In this document: positions 35,342 to 44,217 of the stretch, one piece after another
How the letters are laid out: each line of letters starts with the position of its first letter
Position numbering within the stretch: the stretch's first letter is position 1
From: an uncultured Halobacteriovorax sp.
Lineage (GTDB): Bacteria; Bdellovibrionota; Bacteriovoracia; Bacteriovoracales; Bacteriovoracaceae
Assembly: GCA_913061265.1 (NCBI GenBank)
Contig: CAJXVS010000001.1
Location: 372,001 to 436,000 of the forward strand
Length of the DNA: 64,000 nt
Direction: 5' to 3'
Made by a program: the position numbers and the translations under genes
Notes under the pieces: model-generated
The model's database searches: none
Told to the model about the DNA's origin: nothing
What the model saw: the letters and a program-made list of their open reading frames with translations, nothing else

Positions 35342-36565
35342 ATGATAGAAAAATCTCTTAAGCTTCCTTGTGGAGCCATTATTAAAAATAGAATTGCTAA
35401 GTCTGCCATGAGTGAAAACATGGCCGATGCGGGTCATGCCCCTGGCTTTAAGTTTACAAACCTTTATTCCACTTGGGCCCGTGGCGGCGCTGGTTTAGTC
35501 ATTACGGGAAATGTCATGCTCGACTTAAATGCATTAGGCGAGCCCCATAATGTTGTCATAGAAAAAGATCATGAATGTTTAGAAGAGCTTCATGCCTGGG
35601 CCAAGGCCGGCACTCAAAATGATACTCACCTTTGGATGCAGATAAATCATCCGGGAAAACAAAGCCCTAAGTTCTTATCCAATACTCCCATGGCCCCCTC
35701 AGCAATTGCTTATGAAAGTCATATGAAAAATATGTTCAATAAGCCAAGGGCCTTAACAGCTCAAGAGATTGGTGAGATCGTGGAGCGCTTTGCTTATACT
35801 TCTGAAAAAGCAAAGTCAGCAGGCTTTACTGGGGTTCAGATTCATGGAGCTCATGGTTACTTAGTCAGTCAGTTCCTCTCCCCTCGTCATAATCAAAGGA
35901 CAGATCAATGGGGCGGTAGCCTAGAAAATAGAATGAAGTTTGTGATTGATGTCTATCAAGCGATTAGAGTGGCTGTTGGCCCTAACTTTCCCATAGGCAT
36001 AAAGTTAAACTCCGCTGACTTTCAAAAAGGCGGCTTTAGTGAAGAAGACTCCATGCAAGTAGTTAAGACCTTAAGTGAACTTGGTATGGACTTAATAGAG
36101 ATCTCTGGTGGAACTTACGAAGCTCCTAAGATGATGGAAGGCGCAAAGAAGAAAGACTCAACGGTAAAACGAGAAGCTTACTTTCTTGAGTACTGTGAAA
36201 AAGTTAAGAAGCTCATTGATACTCCTCTTTTATTAACAGGAGGCTTTCGTTCTAAAGAAGGAATGGAAGAGGCCTTAGCTACTGGTGCCTGTGAGATGAT
36301 AGGCCTTGCTAGATCTTTAGCGATAGATCCAGATTTTCCTAATAAACTGATTTCAAATGAAGATGTTAAAAGCCAAGTCAGGCCCTTAACTTCTGGTATA
36401 AAAGCTGTTGATAAGATCATCCCTATTGAGATTACTTGGTATACAGAGCAGCTTCACCGCATGGGAAAGGGAAAAGACCCCGTTCCGAACGCATCTGTTA
36501 TTATGTCTGTTTTAAGAACAGTCTTTGGAATCGGATCCGCCATGTTGAGACGAACCCGAGCTTAG
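35342..36565 (+). CDS. NADH:flavin oxidoreductase, old yellow enzyme family
   Basis: The 407-residue protein is an FMN-dependent TIM-barrel of the OYE family. Motifs include LVITGNVMLD, QINHPGKQSP, the active-site GVQIHGAHGYLVSQFLSP near residues 168-185, and RTDQWGGSLENR. The last 50 residues form an extra helical tail. It reduces alpha,beta-unsaturated carbonyls with NAD(P)H. No redox iron-sulfur domain as in 2,4-dienoyl-CoA reductase is attached. No pathway is evident from its neighbours. Confidence 0.88.
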   Translation: MIEKSLKLPCGAIIKNRIAKSAMSENMADAGHAPGFKFTNLYSTWARGGAGLVITGNVMLDLNALGEPHNVVIEKDHECLEELHAWAKAGTQNDTHLWMQINHPGKQSPKFLSNTPMAPSAIAYESHMKNMFNKPRALTAQEIGEIVERFAYTSEKAKSAGFTGVQIHGAHGYLVSQFLSPRHNQRTDQWGGSLENRMKFVIDVYQAIRVAVGPNFPIGIKLNSADFQKGGFSEEDSMQVVKTLSELGMDLIEISGGTYEAPKMMEGAKKKDSTVKREAYFLEYCEKVKKLIDTPLLLTGGFRSKEGMEEALATGACEMIGLARSLAIDPDFPNKLISNEDVKSQVRPLTSGIKAVDKIIPIEITWYTEQLHRMGKGKDPVPNASVIMSVLRTVFGIGSAMLRRTRA

Positions 36566-36568
36566 AGA

Positions 36569-36967
36569 TTAAAGATCGTTTGGGTTTGCTTTTGAGCACC
36601 AGTTTTCTTTAATGCCAACAGTACAGGCCCTTTGCCACTTTTGTTCCCAGTCTTGAGTATTAGGATCATAACAAGTGACTCCCCTAACTTTTACCCATTC
36701 AGAACAAACATCACCAAAAGTATCTGGGTTTGAAGGATGACAAATAGCTTCTTGATCACAATTAGGCCCCATGTTTCCACGGCGAGTAACAGGATTATAC
36801 CAGCAGGCATTTTCACACTGACGTTTATAAAGGCTGGCTTTTGATCCAGCAAAGATACAGGTAACACTTCTTTGAGCTTGCCACTCAGTACACTTTAACT
36901 CTGAAGCTGCTACGCCTCTGACGCTAAAAAAGATAATGGCAAAGATACAGATTGATTGGATCTTCAT
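36569..36967 (-). CDS. Secreted Cys-rich protein with internal duplication
   Basis: The start at MKIQSICIF has GGGGGA 6 nt upstream and a signal peptide ending near VAA-S; 28 upstream in-frame residues are rejected. The mature ~110 residues contain ten Cys. The pattern CTEWQAQRSVTC recurs as CSEWVKVRGVTC, each followed by a Trp/Arg-rich stretch with further Cys, so the protein is a tandem duplication of one disulfide-rich module. The family is not recognised. It would be secreted or periplasmic. Confidence 0.65.
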   Translation of the reverse strand: MKIQSICIFAIIFFSVRGVAASELKCTEWQAQRSVTCIFAGSKASLYKRQCENACWYNPVTRRGNMGPNCDQEAICHPSNPDTFGDVCSEWVKVRGVTCYDPNTQDWEQKWQRACTVGIKENWCSKANPNDL

Positions 36968-37081
36968 AATTTTCCCCCGAAATTTTGATTGCGCCTGAAA
37001 CCTATGACAGTAGGCATCCTTTGTAAAATAATGACTCGTCGCAAGATGCATTTAACTCCCCTTTTATGGCCCCAGTGCCGT

Positions 37082-37093
37082 GTGATTAATCAC
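37082..37093. promoter_or_regulatory. 12-bp perfect palindrome upstream of a lipoprotein gene
   Basis: GTGATTAATCAC is self-complementary over all 12 bases. It lies 110 nt upstream of the Cys-rich lipoprotein gene. Its half-sites resemble CRP half-sites, but the spacing is 4 rather than 6, so the factor is unknown. Confidence 0.3.
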
Positions 37094-37191
37094 GCGCGAC
37101 GCGTTTAGTGACTGATATCAAACAAAACCATCTTGGCACGCAGCTTGCTTCTTAACCTCCCGTAAACAACATCTACATGGGAGAGAGTAAG

Positions 37192-37848
37192 ATGCGTTTG
37201 ATGACTATAGCCTTGGCCGGGCTTTTAACTATTGGCCTTAGTTCTTGTAATGATTTTTCTGGCGAATTTAAGACAGGACAAAAACTTAAGATTGTTCACA
37301 CAACTATGTTTGGAAAGAAGAAAACAAAGAAGATTCCAGCAGGTAGTTACCGGGCGACTCTTGGTTTTTCTTCAAGTTCTAAAGTTAAACTATCTTTAAA
37401 GAGAAGTGGTCAAAAGGATATTGATGTAAAGATCAAGCTTCCTGACAACGCTCAATTTCCTACGTATGAAGGTGATATCGTAATCCCTGCTTCACAATCA
37501 GGACAAAGATATGATCTTAACGGAAAGATTGCTACTAACATAACTCGTTCAGGGCAGACTAATACTTATGAGTCTTGTTCATATACTGACTATGTAAGAC
37601 GTTGTGAAAAAGTCTGTAGAGATGTAACTAAGCCAAATGGTGAAGTTGTAAAGAGATGTAAAAAAGAATGTAGACGAGTTGCTGTAACTATCAGAGGCTC
37701 AAGAGATGTAACTTACCATATGGTTTATACTGCTAAGAAGATTAAGCTTGGCGTATTCAACCCAGGGACAAGGGACCGTCTTGGAGATTTTAAAGGAAAC
37801 TTTAATGACTCTACTAAAGTCTATGACTACCAAAGTTCATGTAGATAA
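37192..37848 (+). CDS. Cys-rich lipoprotein of unknown function
   Basis: GGGAGAG lies upstream of ATG 37192, which is preferred over the ATG 15 nt earlier because that one overlaps the binding site. The 218-residue precursor has a lipoprotein signal with lipobox LSSC near residue 20. Residues about 120-165 hold a Cys cluster (SCSYTDYVRRCEKVCRD and RCKKECRR) in a basic context, and one more Cys is the penultimate residue. The remaining sequence is beta-rich and Lys-rich. No family is recognised. A strong terminator follows. Confidence 0.65.
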   Translation: MRLMTIALAGLLTIGLSSCNDFSGEFKTGQKLKIVHTTMFGKKKTKKIPAGSYRATLGFSSSSKVKLSLKRSGQKDIDVKIKLPDNAQFPTYEGDIVIPASQSGQRYDLNGKIATNITRSGQTNTYESCSYTDYVRRCEKVCRDVTKPNGEVVKRCKKECRRVAVTIRGSRDVTYHMVYTAKKIKLGVFNPGTRDRLGDFKGNFNDSTKVYDYQSSCR

Positions 37849-37873
37849 GGTTTATTTGAATAAAGTATAATAT

Positions 37874-37901
37874 AAGGCCCGTTGATTAACGGGCCTTTTT
37901 T
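37874..37901 (+). terminator. Intrinsic terminator after the Cys-rich lipoprotein gene
   Basis: AAGGCCCGTT and AACGGGCCTT form a perfect stem with a GATT loop, followed by T residues. It lies between convergent genes and its T-tract touches the stop codon of the ABC-F gene. Confidence 0.88.
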
Positions 37902-39492
37902 ATTTTTGTAGAATTTCTTCTAGGTATTCGTCATAAGTGGTTGGCTTGTCGTAAACAATCTTACCATTTTCAATATTGATCACTCTATTAGCTACAGTTT
38001 GAATAAACTCATGATCATGGGTGGTAAAAAGAACTGTTCCATCGAAGGTTGTTAGGCCTTCGTTGACGGCTTGAATACTCTCTAGATCAAGGTGATCAGT
38101 AGGTCCATCAAGCATAAGAACATTCGCCCCAGATAACATCATTTTAGAAAGCATGCAGCGAACCTTCTCACCACCAGATAAGACAGAACATTTCTTCTTG
38201 GCCTCTTCGCCAGAGAAAAGCATCTTACCTAAGAAGCCTCTAATAAAGTTCTCTTCTTTTTCTTCAGAGAACTCACGAAGCCAATCAATGAGGTTATCTT
38301 TTGATTGAAAGTACTTTGAGTTATCAGCTGGGAAATAGCCAAGAGTCGTTGTCACTCCCCATTCAAAAGATCCAGACTCAGGCTCTTCTGAGCCACCTAA
38401 TATTTGAAAGAGAGTTGAGATAGAAAGAGAGTTATCACTTAAGAAGATGATCTTCTCCCCTTTTTGCATTTCAAAACGAACATTATCGAGAAGCTTCTTC
38501 CCTTCTAATTCTTTTGAAAGTCCATCAACTTTTAGAAGCTCTTTTCCTGCTTCACGGGTTGGTTTAAAATGCACATAAGGATATTTACGTGAACTTTGAG
38601 GGAGGTCATTTAATTGAAGCTTATCTAATTGCTTCTGTCTTGAAGTTGCCTGACTTGATTTAGAAGCGTTCGCTGAGAACCTTTGGATAAAGGCCTTAAG
38701 TTCTGCTGCTTTTTGTTCAGTCTTCTTATTCTCATCATTTCTTAAGCGCTGAGCTAGTTCAGATGACATCCTCCAGAAATCATAATTCCCGGCATAAGTA
38801 TTGATCTTACCAAAATCAAGATCTGCGATATGAGTACAAACCTTGTTGAGAAAATGTCTATCATGAGAGACCACGATAACTGTGTTCTTAAAGTTCATGA
38901 GAAAGGCTTCAAGCCATTTAACGGCGGCAATATCTAAATGGTTGGTTGGCTCATCTAGAAGAAGGATATCTGGATTTCCAAAGAGCGCTTGGGCCAGAAG
39001 AACTTTTACTTTCTCTGGTCCAGTTAATTCTTTCATTAATTTATGATGGTACTCAGTTCCGATCTTTAGCCCTGCAAGCATGATCCCAGCATCTGATTCT
39101 GCTTCCCATCCGTTCATCTCAGCAAACTCTGCTTCTAGTTCAGAGGCTTTGATACCATCGGCATCAGAGAAGTCTTCCTTGGCATAGATGGCGTCTTTTT
39201 CTTGCATGATCTTAAAGAGGTTATTATTTCCCATTAAGACTGTTTGAAGAACCGGGTACTCATCATAAGCATAGTGATCTTGTTTTAAAACTGAGAGGCG
39301 CTCACCTGGAGTGATATTAACTGAGCCTGATTGAGACTCTAGTTCACCAGAGAGGATCTTTACGAAGGTTGATTTTCCAGCACCATTGGCGCCGATAAGG
39401 CCGTAGCAATTTCCTGGAGTAAACTTGATATTAACGTCATTAAAAAGTTTTCGCCCACCAAAGGCGAGGCTTACATTACTAGTGCTGATCAT
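37900..39492 (-). CDS. ybiT: ABC-F ATPase (YbiT-like) with degenerate second ATPase site
   Basis: The 530-residue soluble protein has two ABC domains and no membrane segment. The first domain has a normal Walker A (GANGAGKST) and Walker B (LLLDEPTNHLD) but a poor signature (LTGPEKVKV). The linker has SANASKSSQATSR, as in YbiT. The second domain has an intact signature (LSGGEKVR), but its Walker A is lost (LSDNSLSIST) and its Walker B reads MLDGPTDHLD, with Gly for the catalytic Glu. One composite site should therefore work and the other should be dead. ABC-F proteins act on the ribosome. The paralogue EttA is an alternative, but linker and length fit YbiT. Confidence 0.88.
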   Translation of the reverse strand: MISTSNVSLAFGGRKLFNDVNIKFTPGNCYGLIGANGAGKSTFVKILSGELESQSGSVNITPGERLSVLKQDHYAYDEYPVLQTVLMGNNNLFKIMQEKDAIYAKEDFSDADGIKASELEAEFAEMNGWEAESDAGIMLAGLKIGTEYHHKLMKELTGPEKVKVLLAQALFGNPDILLLDEPTNHLDIAAVKWLEAFLMNFKNTVIVVSHDRHFLNKVCTHIADLDFGKINTYAGNYDFWRMSSELAQRLRNDENKKTEQKAAELKAFIQRFSANASKSSQATSRQKQLDKLQLNDLPQSSRKYPYVHFKPTREAGKELLKVDGLSKELEGKKLLDNVRFEMQKGEKIIFLSDNSLSISTLFQILGGSEEPESGSFEWGVTTTLGYFPADNSKYFQSKDNLIDWLREFSEEKEENFIRGFLGKMLFSGEEAKKKCSVLSGGEKVRCMLSKMMLSGANVLMLDGPTDHLDLESIQAVNEGLTTFDGTVLFTTHDHEFIQTVANRVINIENGKIVYDKPTTYDEYLEEILQK

Positions 39493-39526
39493 AGGTCTTC
39501 CTGCGATGAATTATTTTTTGGTTTTT

Positions 39527-40429
39527 TTACACTATTAAGGACTGCTTGTGAGGCCCTCTAAGTTCAGAAATAACCAATAATAGACAGCTTAGAAGAATTA
39601 ACACACCTCCCAATATTTCGCTTCCATCGGGAAGTTCCATCCCAAGGCAAAGAGCGAAAAAGAAGGAATGAACCGGCTCTAACTGAGTAAAGACGGTAGC
39701 ATGGCCTAAAGAGATCCTTTTGAGACTCTCCATATAGCAGATCCTCGCCAAGACCGGTCCGGCCAGGGCGCAAAGGGCGGCGTACTTAAGACCTTCAAAG
39801 CTAGGTTCCACCCAGCCGTGATTGATAAAGGCCAGAAGAGCAAAGAAGGGAAGGATCAGCATATTTCTAATAAATGTGAAGACCCTTGAGTCCACCATAT
39901 TTGCCATAAACTTTGTTCCAAGCTCTCCAAAAGCAAAACCAAAAGCTGCCAGCATAACAAGAAAGATGCCCCAATTCTTTCCTGTATTTCCTTGTAAGAC
40001 ATCTTGAAAGATCTCCCCTTCAGTCATGACAAGAATTCCAATCAAGCTGATCACAATAGCAGGATAGATGATCTTTCCTAAGCGCTCTTGAAGAAAGAAC
40101 ATTGAGATCATCATAACGATAGGAAACTCAAAGCGAGAAACAAAGGCCGCAGTAGGAGCATCTAAGTATTGAAGGCCACTTAAAGATACATACCAACCAA
40201 AGACTATGCCTCCTATATGAAGAGAAAAGTATCTAAGGGATTTTTTATCTGTTGGAAAGATGAGCTTCTTGCCATAAGGAAAACTCAAGATCGTAGAAAA
40301 AGCGTACATCCAAGTGAGAAACCAAAGGGTGCTCATATGAGAGAGGGCCAACTTAGATGTTACCGAGACGGCCCCTACACAAAAGGTTCCCACTAGAATG
40401 AATAGATAACCCTTTGTTTGATCTTTCAT
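39527..40429 (-). CDS. EamA/DMT-superfamily transporter
   Basis: The 300-residue protein has ten predicted TM segments in two repeated halves of five, typical of EamA (drug/metabolite) permeases. Two EamA signatures are visible: YLDAPTAAFVSRFEFPIVMMI in the first half and GHATVFTQLEPVHSFFFAL in the second. These are inner-membrane exporters of metabolites or amino acids; the substrate is unknown. It follows the divergent neighbour with a gap of about 50 nt. Confidence 0.82.
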   Translation of the reverse strand: MKDQTKGYLFILVGTFCVGAVSVTSKLALSHMSTLWFLTWMYAFSTILSFPYGKKLIFPTDKKSLRYFSLHIGGIVFGWYVSLSGLQYLDAPTAAFVSRFEFPIVMMISMFFLQERLGKIIYPAIVISLIGILVMTEGEIFQDVLQGNTGKNWGIFLVMLAAFGFAFGELGTKFMANMVDSRVFTFIRNMLILPFFALLAFINHGWVEPSFEGLKYAALCALAGPVLARICYMESLKRISLGHATVFTQLEPVHSFFFALCLGMELPDGSEILGGVLILLSCLLLVISELRGPHKQSLIV

Positions 40430-40482
40430 GGCAAAAGCATAGTCCCCTTGAAAAGCGGTGACAATCAGCTTAGCCTTGATCC

Positions 40483-41205
40483 ATGAAAATACTCTTCCCT
40501 ATTCTTCTTTTAACAATGCTTTCAAACTGCAGCTCCAATGGTTCATGGCGCACGGCAAGTAGAAAAAGCGCTAATATCGCCCCAAAGCCTAGTGATCTTA
40601 AAGAATCCATTATTCAAATATATGGCGCCCGGGCCTACTCTTGGCGAGGCTACTTTGGCATCCACCCTTGGGTCTCATGGAAGAAAAAAGATGAAAGTGA
40701 ATATACAGTCGCTCAGGTGATTGGTTGGCAGCTAAGAAGATCTAAGACCTCTGTCAGCGTAGAGAATGACCTACCCGATAGGCATTGGTATGGAAGTAAG
40801 CCGACTGTTCTTCAAACCATTCGCGGAGAAGAAGCAGATAAGGTTATCGATCATATTAAAGGCCTAATTCAAAAGTACACAAGAGGAGGAACCTATGTTG
40901 TCTTCCCCGGTCCTAATAGTAATACTTTTGTTGATTATTTAATTCGAAATACAAAAGAGTTAACTGTTGAACTTCCCCCTACTGCCGTTGGTAAGGATTT
41001 CTTATCAGATTCTATTCTCTTTGATAAAAGCCCCGGTGGTTATGGCTTTCAATTTTCGATCTATGGGCTTTTAGGACTTACCATGGGAGTAAGTGAAGGG
41101 ATTGAAGTGAACATCCTAGGATTAGTCTTTGGAATTGATTTCTTAAGACCAGCTTTAAAGTTGCCTTTAATTGGACGCCTAGGTTTTCCAGACGCCCCTT
41201 TATAA
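40483..41205 (+). CDS. DUF3750-family lipoprotein
   Basis: The 240-residue protein has a lipoprotein signal with lipobox LSNC at residue 16. The body matches DUF3750: IYGARAYSWRGYFGIHPW, VIGWQLRRS, DRHWYGSKP, RGEEADKVIDHI, and the block FPGPNSNTFVDYL followed by ELPPTAVGKDFL. The conserved GPNSNTF could be a catalytic or binding site, but no function is established for the family. The protein should be anchored to a membrane facing the periplasm. Confidence 0.8.
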   Translation: MKILFPILLLTMLSNCSSNGSWRTASRKSANIAPKPSDLKESIIQIYGARAYSWRGYFGIHPWVSWKKKDESEYTVAQVIGWQLRRSKTSVSVENDLPDRHWYGSKPTVLQTIRGEEADKVIDHIKGLIQKYTRGGTYVVFPGPNSNTFVDYLIRNTKELTVELPPTAVGKDFLSDSILFDKSPGGYGFQFSIYGLLGLTMGVSEGIEVNILGLVFGIDFLRPALKLPLIGRLGFPDAPL

Positions 41206-41208
41206 AGA

Positions 41209-41574
41209 CTATAGTTTTTTACAAGTCATCTTTGAGTCTTCGATTACTTCTTCACTATCAGCAGTAATAAAAGTTTTAACGATCGAAGATTTATTTTTTC
41301 CACGTCCAGCTAAGATTTTAATAACCGTCTTACTACCTTCACCTTCCGCAACTGAACAAGTTACTTCGAGTTTTCTACTCACAACTTCGAATCCACAATC
41401 TAAGATATCTGTGGCTTCTCCATTTTCGAAGAACTCTACATAAGTATCTCCATCGTTTATTGGTTTAATCTTTAAGACTGTTTCTTTATTGATTGAACAT
41501 GTCTTTCCTTTTTGAGTGCCTGAGGCAAAACTTAAAAGGGGAAAGAGAAGACTTAGGGCCAGTATCATTTTCAT
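41209..41574 (-). CDS. Small secreted protein of unknown function
   Basis: The 121-residue protein has a signal peptide (cut near SFA-S). The mature ~100 residues are beta-rich, contain four Cys (two probable disulfides) and end in KMTCKKL. The family is not recognised. It is convergent with the DUF3750 gene, 3 nt apart. The 228 nt upstream of it hold nothing I recognise. Confidence 0.6.
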   Translation of the reverse strand: MKMILALSLLFPLLSFASGTQKGKTCSINKETVLKIKPINDGDTYVEFFENGEATDILDCGFEVVSRKLEVTCSVAEGEGSKTVIKILAGRGKNKSSIVKTFITADSEEVIEDSKMTCKKL

Positions 41575-41802
41575 ATAAACTCCAAATTGTTAACATGTTA
41601 ACCTAGTTTAAAAGCGAAATTAGCACTAGCTTACAGCGCTGACAACCCATTTTGCGTTACATAGAATTCTTACAAAATAAGGAAACTTCGTGATTTCAGC
41701 TTCCTAGCTTTATTTCTTCATCACCATTTAAAAGCTTTAGTTTAAGACGAAGTTATTCTTTCAAGTGCTTGTTTCAATTGAATTCTTCGCTTAATTTATC
41801 CC

Positions 41803-43605
41803 ATGCTTATAAAGATCCTGATCCTGCTTATTCTTCCCCTCCAAAGTTTCGCCTCTAACAAGATAGTTGGTGGCGTTCTCCCTGGGGAAAAGCACCCCGG
41901 AAAATTTAATACTGTCGCCATGATTCATGCTTCTAGTAAAAAGGTTTTCTGCACCGGCTCTTTGATTTCTAAGACGATGATCCTAACGGCAAAGCACTGC
42001 CTAATAGATAAAGATCCAGCTGATGTCTTAGTCTTCTTTGGAGATGACACACATAAATTGGATCAGGGTTTTATAAGAGAAGTCTCCTCTATGAAAGTAA
42101 GAAGGCCAATAGACTGGGAGATGACCTTTCCTAGTTTTGATGTGGCCTGGATTGAATTAAAAGAAGCGGCACCGTCAAGCTTTCGCCCCCTTCCTATTTT
42201 AAGTTCTAAAATAGAGCTTCCCATTGCCCCAGTTCATCTAGCCGGTCACGGAAATTCCTCCCCAACAAACGGGCAAATTAAAGCAGGGGTTAAGTTCATA
42301 ACGACCACAAACTTAAAGACCTATTATGACAACTCTCGATTTTTCCATATCCTTCTATTTGAAGGCGAAGAAGGACAAGGCGCCTGTCATGGCGATAGTG
42401 GTGGACCTGCTTATATTAAGACTTCAAAAGGCTGGGCCATCATTGGAGTGACTAATGGTTTTGATATAGTTCTTACTCCTAAAGCGATGAAGCGAACGGG
42501 GGATGAGCACTTTCCCTACAGAATTGATTGTAAGAAAAATCAAATGCTTTATTCTTTCGCTGGGGCCCATGGTGCCTGGATTGAAAGAACATCAAAACAA
42601 AAGATCTTAAAGACCAGTGAGTTTAATGAATCCGTTAAGGAGCCTTCAATAGAAATTGAGACTCTCCAAAAATGGTGTAAGAACCCAGACTTCGGCTCCC
42701 CTGCTTGGAACTTTCTAAAGCTCCTCTTAGATAAGAAAGTCGATAAGATGGATCAAAACCTCGCTGAGGGTTTTTATAACGACTGCTCTATGATTGAATC
42801 CTACCTACTCTCCCTTGAGGAAGTTAGGATAGATGGAGAGACCACCGTGGATGCTTCTTATTCAATGGCCCCTCTTCATTTACTAGATTTAAAGACTCTG
42901 AAAATCTATAATTCAGATATTAAGCAATATAGTTTTTCTTCGAATAAAAGGTTCTCCATCGGAAGGTTGGTTCTTAACAGAGTTAACTTAACTGATTTAG
43001 ATGTCCTTAATTTCTCTAACCTCTCCCTTGATGAATTAGACCTTGGAAATAACCCGCTTACCTCTCTTAAGGGTTTAGATAAGTTATCTAGCCTTAAAGG
43101 GATATCTTTATATAGAACCAAAGTTCAAGATTTCTCCCCTCTTAAGAGTTTTAAAATGCTAGAGAAGTTAAACCTCTCTTCTACTCTTCTAGCGAACACT
43201 GAGATCTTAAAGAACTTTAAATTAACTGAGTTATCGATAGGAAGCAGCGATCTTAAAGAGTTAAGTTTTGCTGGGCAAGATAAGCTTGAGGTTCTATCGG
43301 TTCACTCCACTGACTTATTTCACCCAGAGCTTCTTAGTGAGACACCAGGATTACGAGATGCCAATCTTCCTCATTTAGCTATTAAAGACCTCTCCGTGTT
43401 TTCTAGGTTTGAGTTTTCAGATTTAGAGAGTATTAATCTAACGGGGAATCCCATCATTGATCTGAGTTCATTATCTTCTTTGAATGCTCTTGTGAAATTG
43501 AAGTTATTCGGAACGCCGCTAGCAAGAAAAGAAGTAACTAAAACTCCAGAGAATTGTCCTAGAGTAGGACCTGAAGTCTTAGTTAAGTTTTGTTCTATTC
43601 CCTAA
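41803..43605 (+). CDS. Secreted trypsin-like serine protease fused to leucine-rich repeats
   Basis: The 600-residue protein has a signal peptide (cut near FAS-N) directly followed by NKIVGGV, the site where chymotrypsin-family zymogens begin their mature chain; here almost no propeptide is present. The S1 catalytic triad is complete: TAKHC (His65), FDVAWIEL (Asp113) and GACHGDSGGP (Ser199). From about residue 350 to the end there are at least eight leucine-rich repeats (LDELDLGNNPLTSLKGLDKL; LSSLKGISL; LEKLNLSS; LESINLTGNPI). The repeats could select protein substrates. Such a protease may serve prey or host protein digestion (inference). Confidence 0.88.
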   Translation: MLIKILILLILPLQSFASNKIVGGVLPGEKHPGKFNTVAMIHASSKKVFCTGSLISKTMILTAKHCLIDKDPADVLVFFGDDTHKLDQGFIREVSSMKVRRPIDWEMTFPSFDVAWIELKEAAPSSFRPLPILSSKIELPIAPVHLAGHGNSSPTNGQIKAGVKFITTTNLKTYYDNSRFFHILLFEGEEGQGACHGDSGGPAYIKTSKGWAIIGVTNGFDIVLTPKAMKRTGDEHFPYRIDCKKNQMLYSFAGAHGAWIERTSKQKILKTSEFNESVKEPSIEIETLQKWCKNPDFGSPAWNFLKLLLDKKVDKMDQNLAEGFYNDCSMIESYLLSLEEVRIDGETTVDASYSMAPLHLLDLKTLKIYNSDIKQYSFSSNKRFSIGRLVLNRVNLTDLDVLNFSNLSLDELDLGNNPLTSLKGLDKLSSLKGISLYRTKVQDFSPLKSFKMLEKLNLSSTLLANTEILKNFKLTELSIGSSDLKELSFAGQDKLEVLSVHSTDLFHPELLSETPGLRDANLPHLAIKDLSVFSRFEFSDLESINLTGNPIIDLSSLSSLNALVKLKLFGTPLARKEVTKTPENCPRVGPEVLVKFCSIP

Positions 43606-44110
43606 TTCTTGTACGAACCGTATGGCTTCCTACAACGGGGATTTCTTTCATAAGAATCTTTGTTCTAGCAAATCCGATTGATGGGATATCTGGGCAATAA
43701 GTAAAAACACCTACCCACTTATTATCTTTTCTAGGCTTAATTCTCACCTTATGACAGTCATAATGATTGGGAAGATCTGTTCTTCCTAAGTGAGTTAGAG
43801 TTGCGATCTCATCAGTAAGTGATCCGGCTTCTTCTAGTTCTTCATAACCGTATGGGCTTAAGTATTTTGTTGGAAGATCTATACTTGTGGTTCCATCAAG
43901 AGTTCTTTCAAAGAAAAGAAACTTTGCGAAGATATTGTATCTAATCTCCATAGTGAAAGTTTCAGCTAAGATGTTCTTTGTTGTGATCTTAAGTTCGCCT
44001 TTTCTTACAAGAGAATCTTTTTGAACATCGTGAACAATGGTCTCTGGAGTTTGAGCGAGTAGAGGTAAGCTCATTAAAACTACGCATAACGCAGCGAAAA
44101 TTTTTGTCAT
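43595..44110 (-). CDS. Exported beta-rich protein of unknown function
   Basis: The 171-residue protein has a signal peptide (cut near LLA-Q). The mature part is beta-rich, with two Cys that could form one disulfide (YDCHKVRI and FTYCPDI) and several Tyr-containing strands. The family is not recognised. It overlaps the convergent protease gene by 11 nt. Confidence 0.6.
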   Translation of the reverse strand: MTKIFAALCVVLMSLPLLAQTPETIVHDVQKDSLVRKGELKITTKNILAETFTMEIRYNIFAKFLFFERTLDGTTSIDLPTKYLSPYGYEELEEAGSLTDEIATLTHLGRTDLPNHYDCHKVRIKPRKDNKWVGVFTYCPDIPSIGFARTKILMKEIPVVGSHTVRTRIRE

Positions 44111-44217
44111 CTTGCATCCTTATAAAATTTTGAAGTGAGATGTTGTAACGCTTGAGATGCCTATGGGCAATAGGGTTTTGAAAAGAACGCTCCGAATCAT
44201 TACTAAAAAAGCTATAT

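Noticed and set aside
37082-37093. CRP-like site GTGATTAATCAC
   Set aside because: The half-sites are 4 rather than 6 nt apart, so it does not match a CRP operator. It is kept only as a palindrome of unknown role.
2678-37104. GCGACGCGT shared by 2678-2686 and 37096-37104
   Set aside because: Both copies are upstream of exported proteins, but two copies of a 9-mer in 64 kb, with different flanks, are not enough to propose a regulatory motif.
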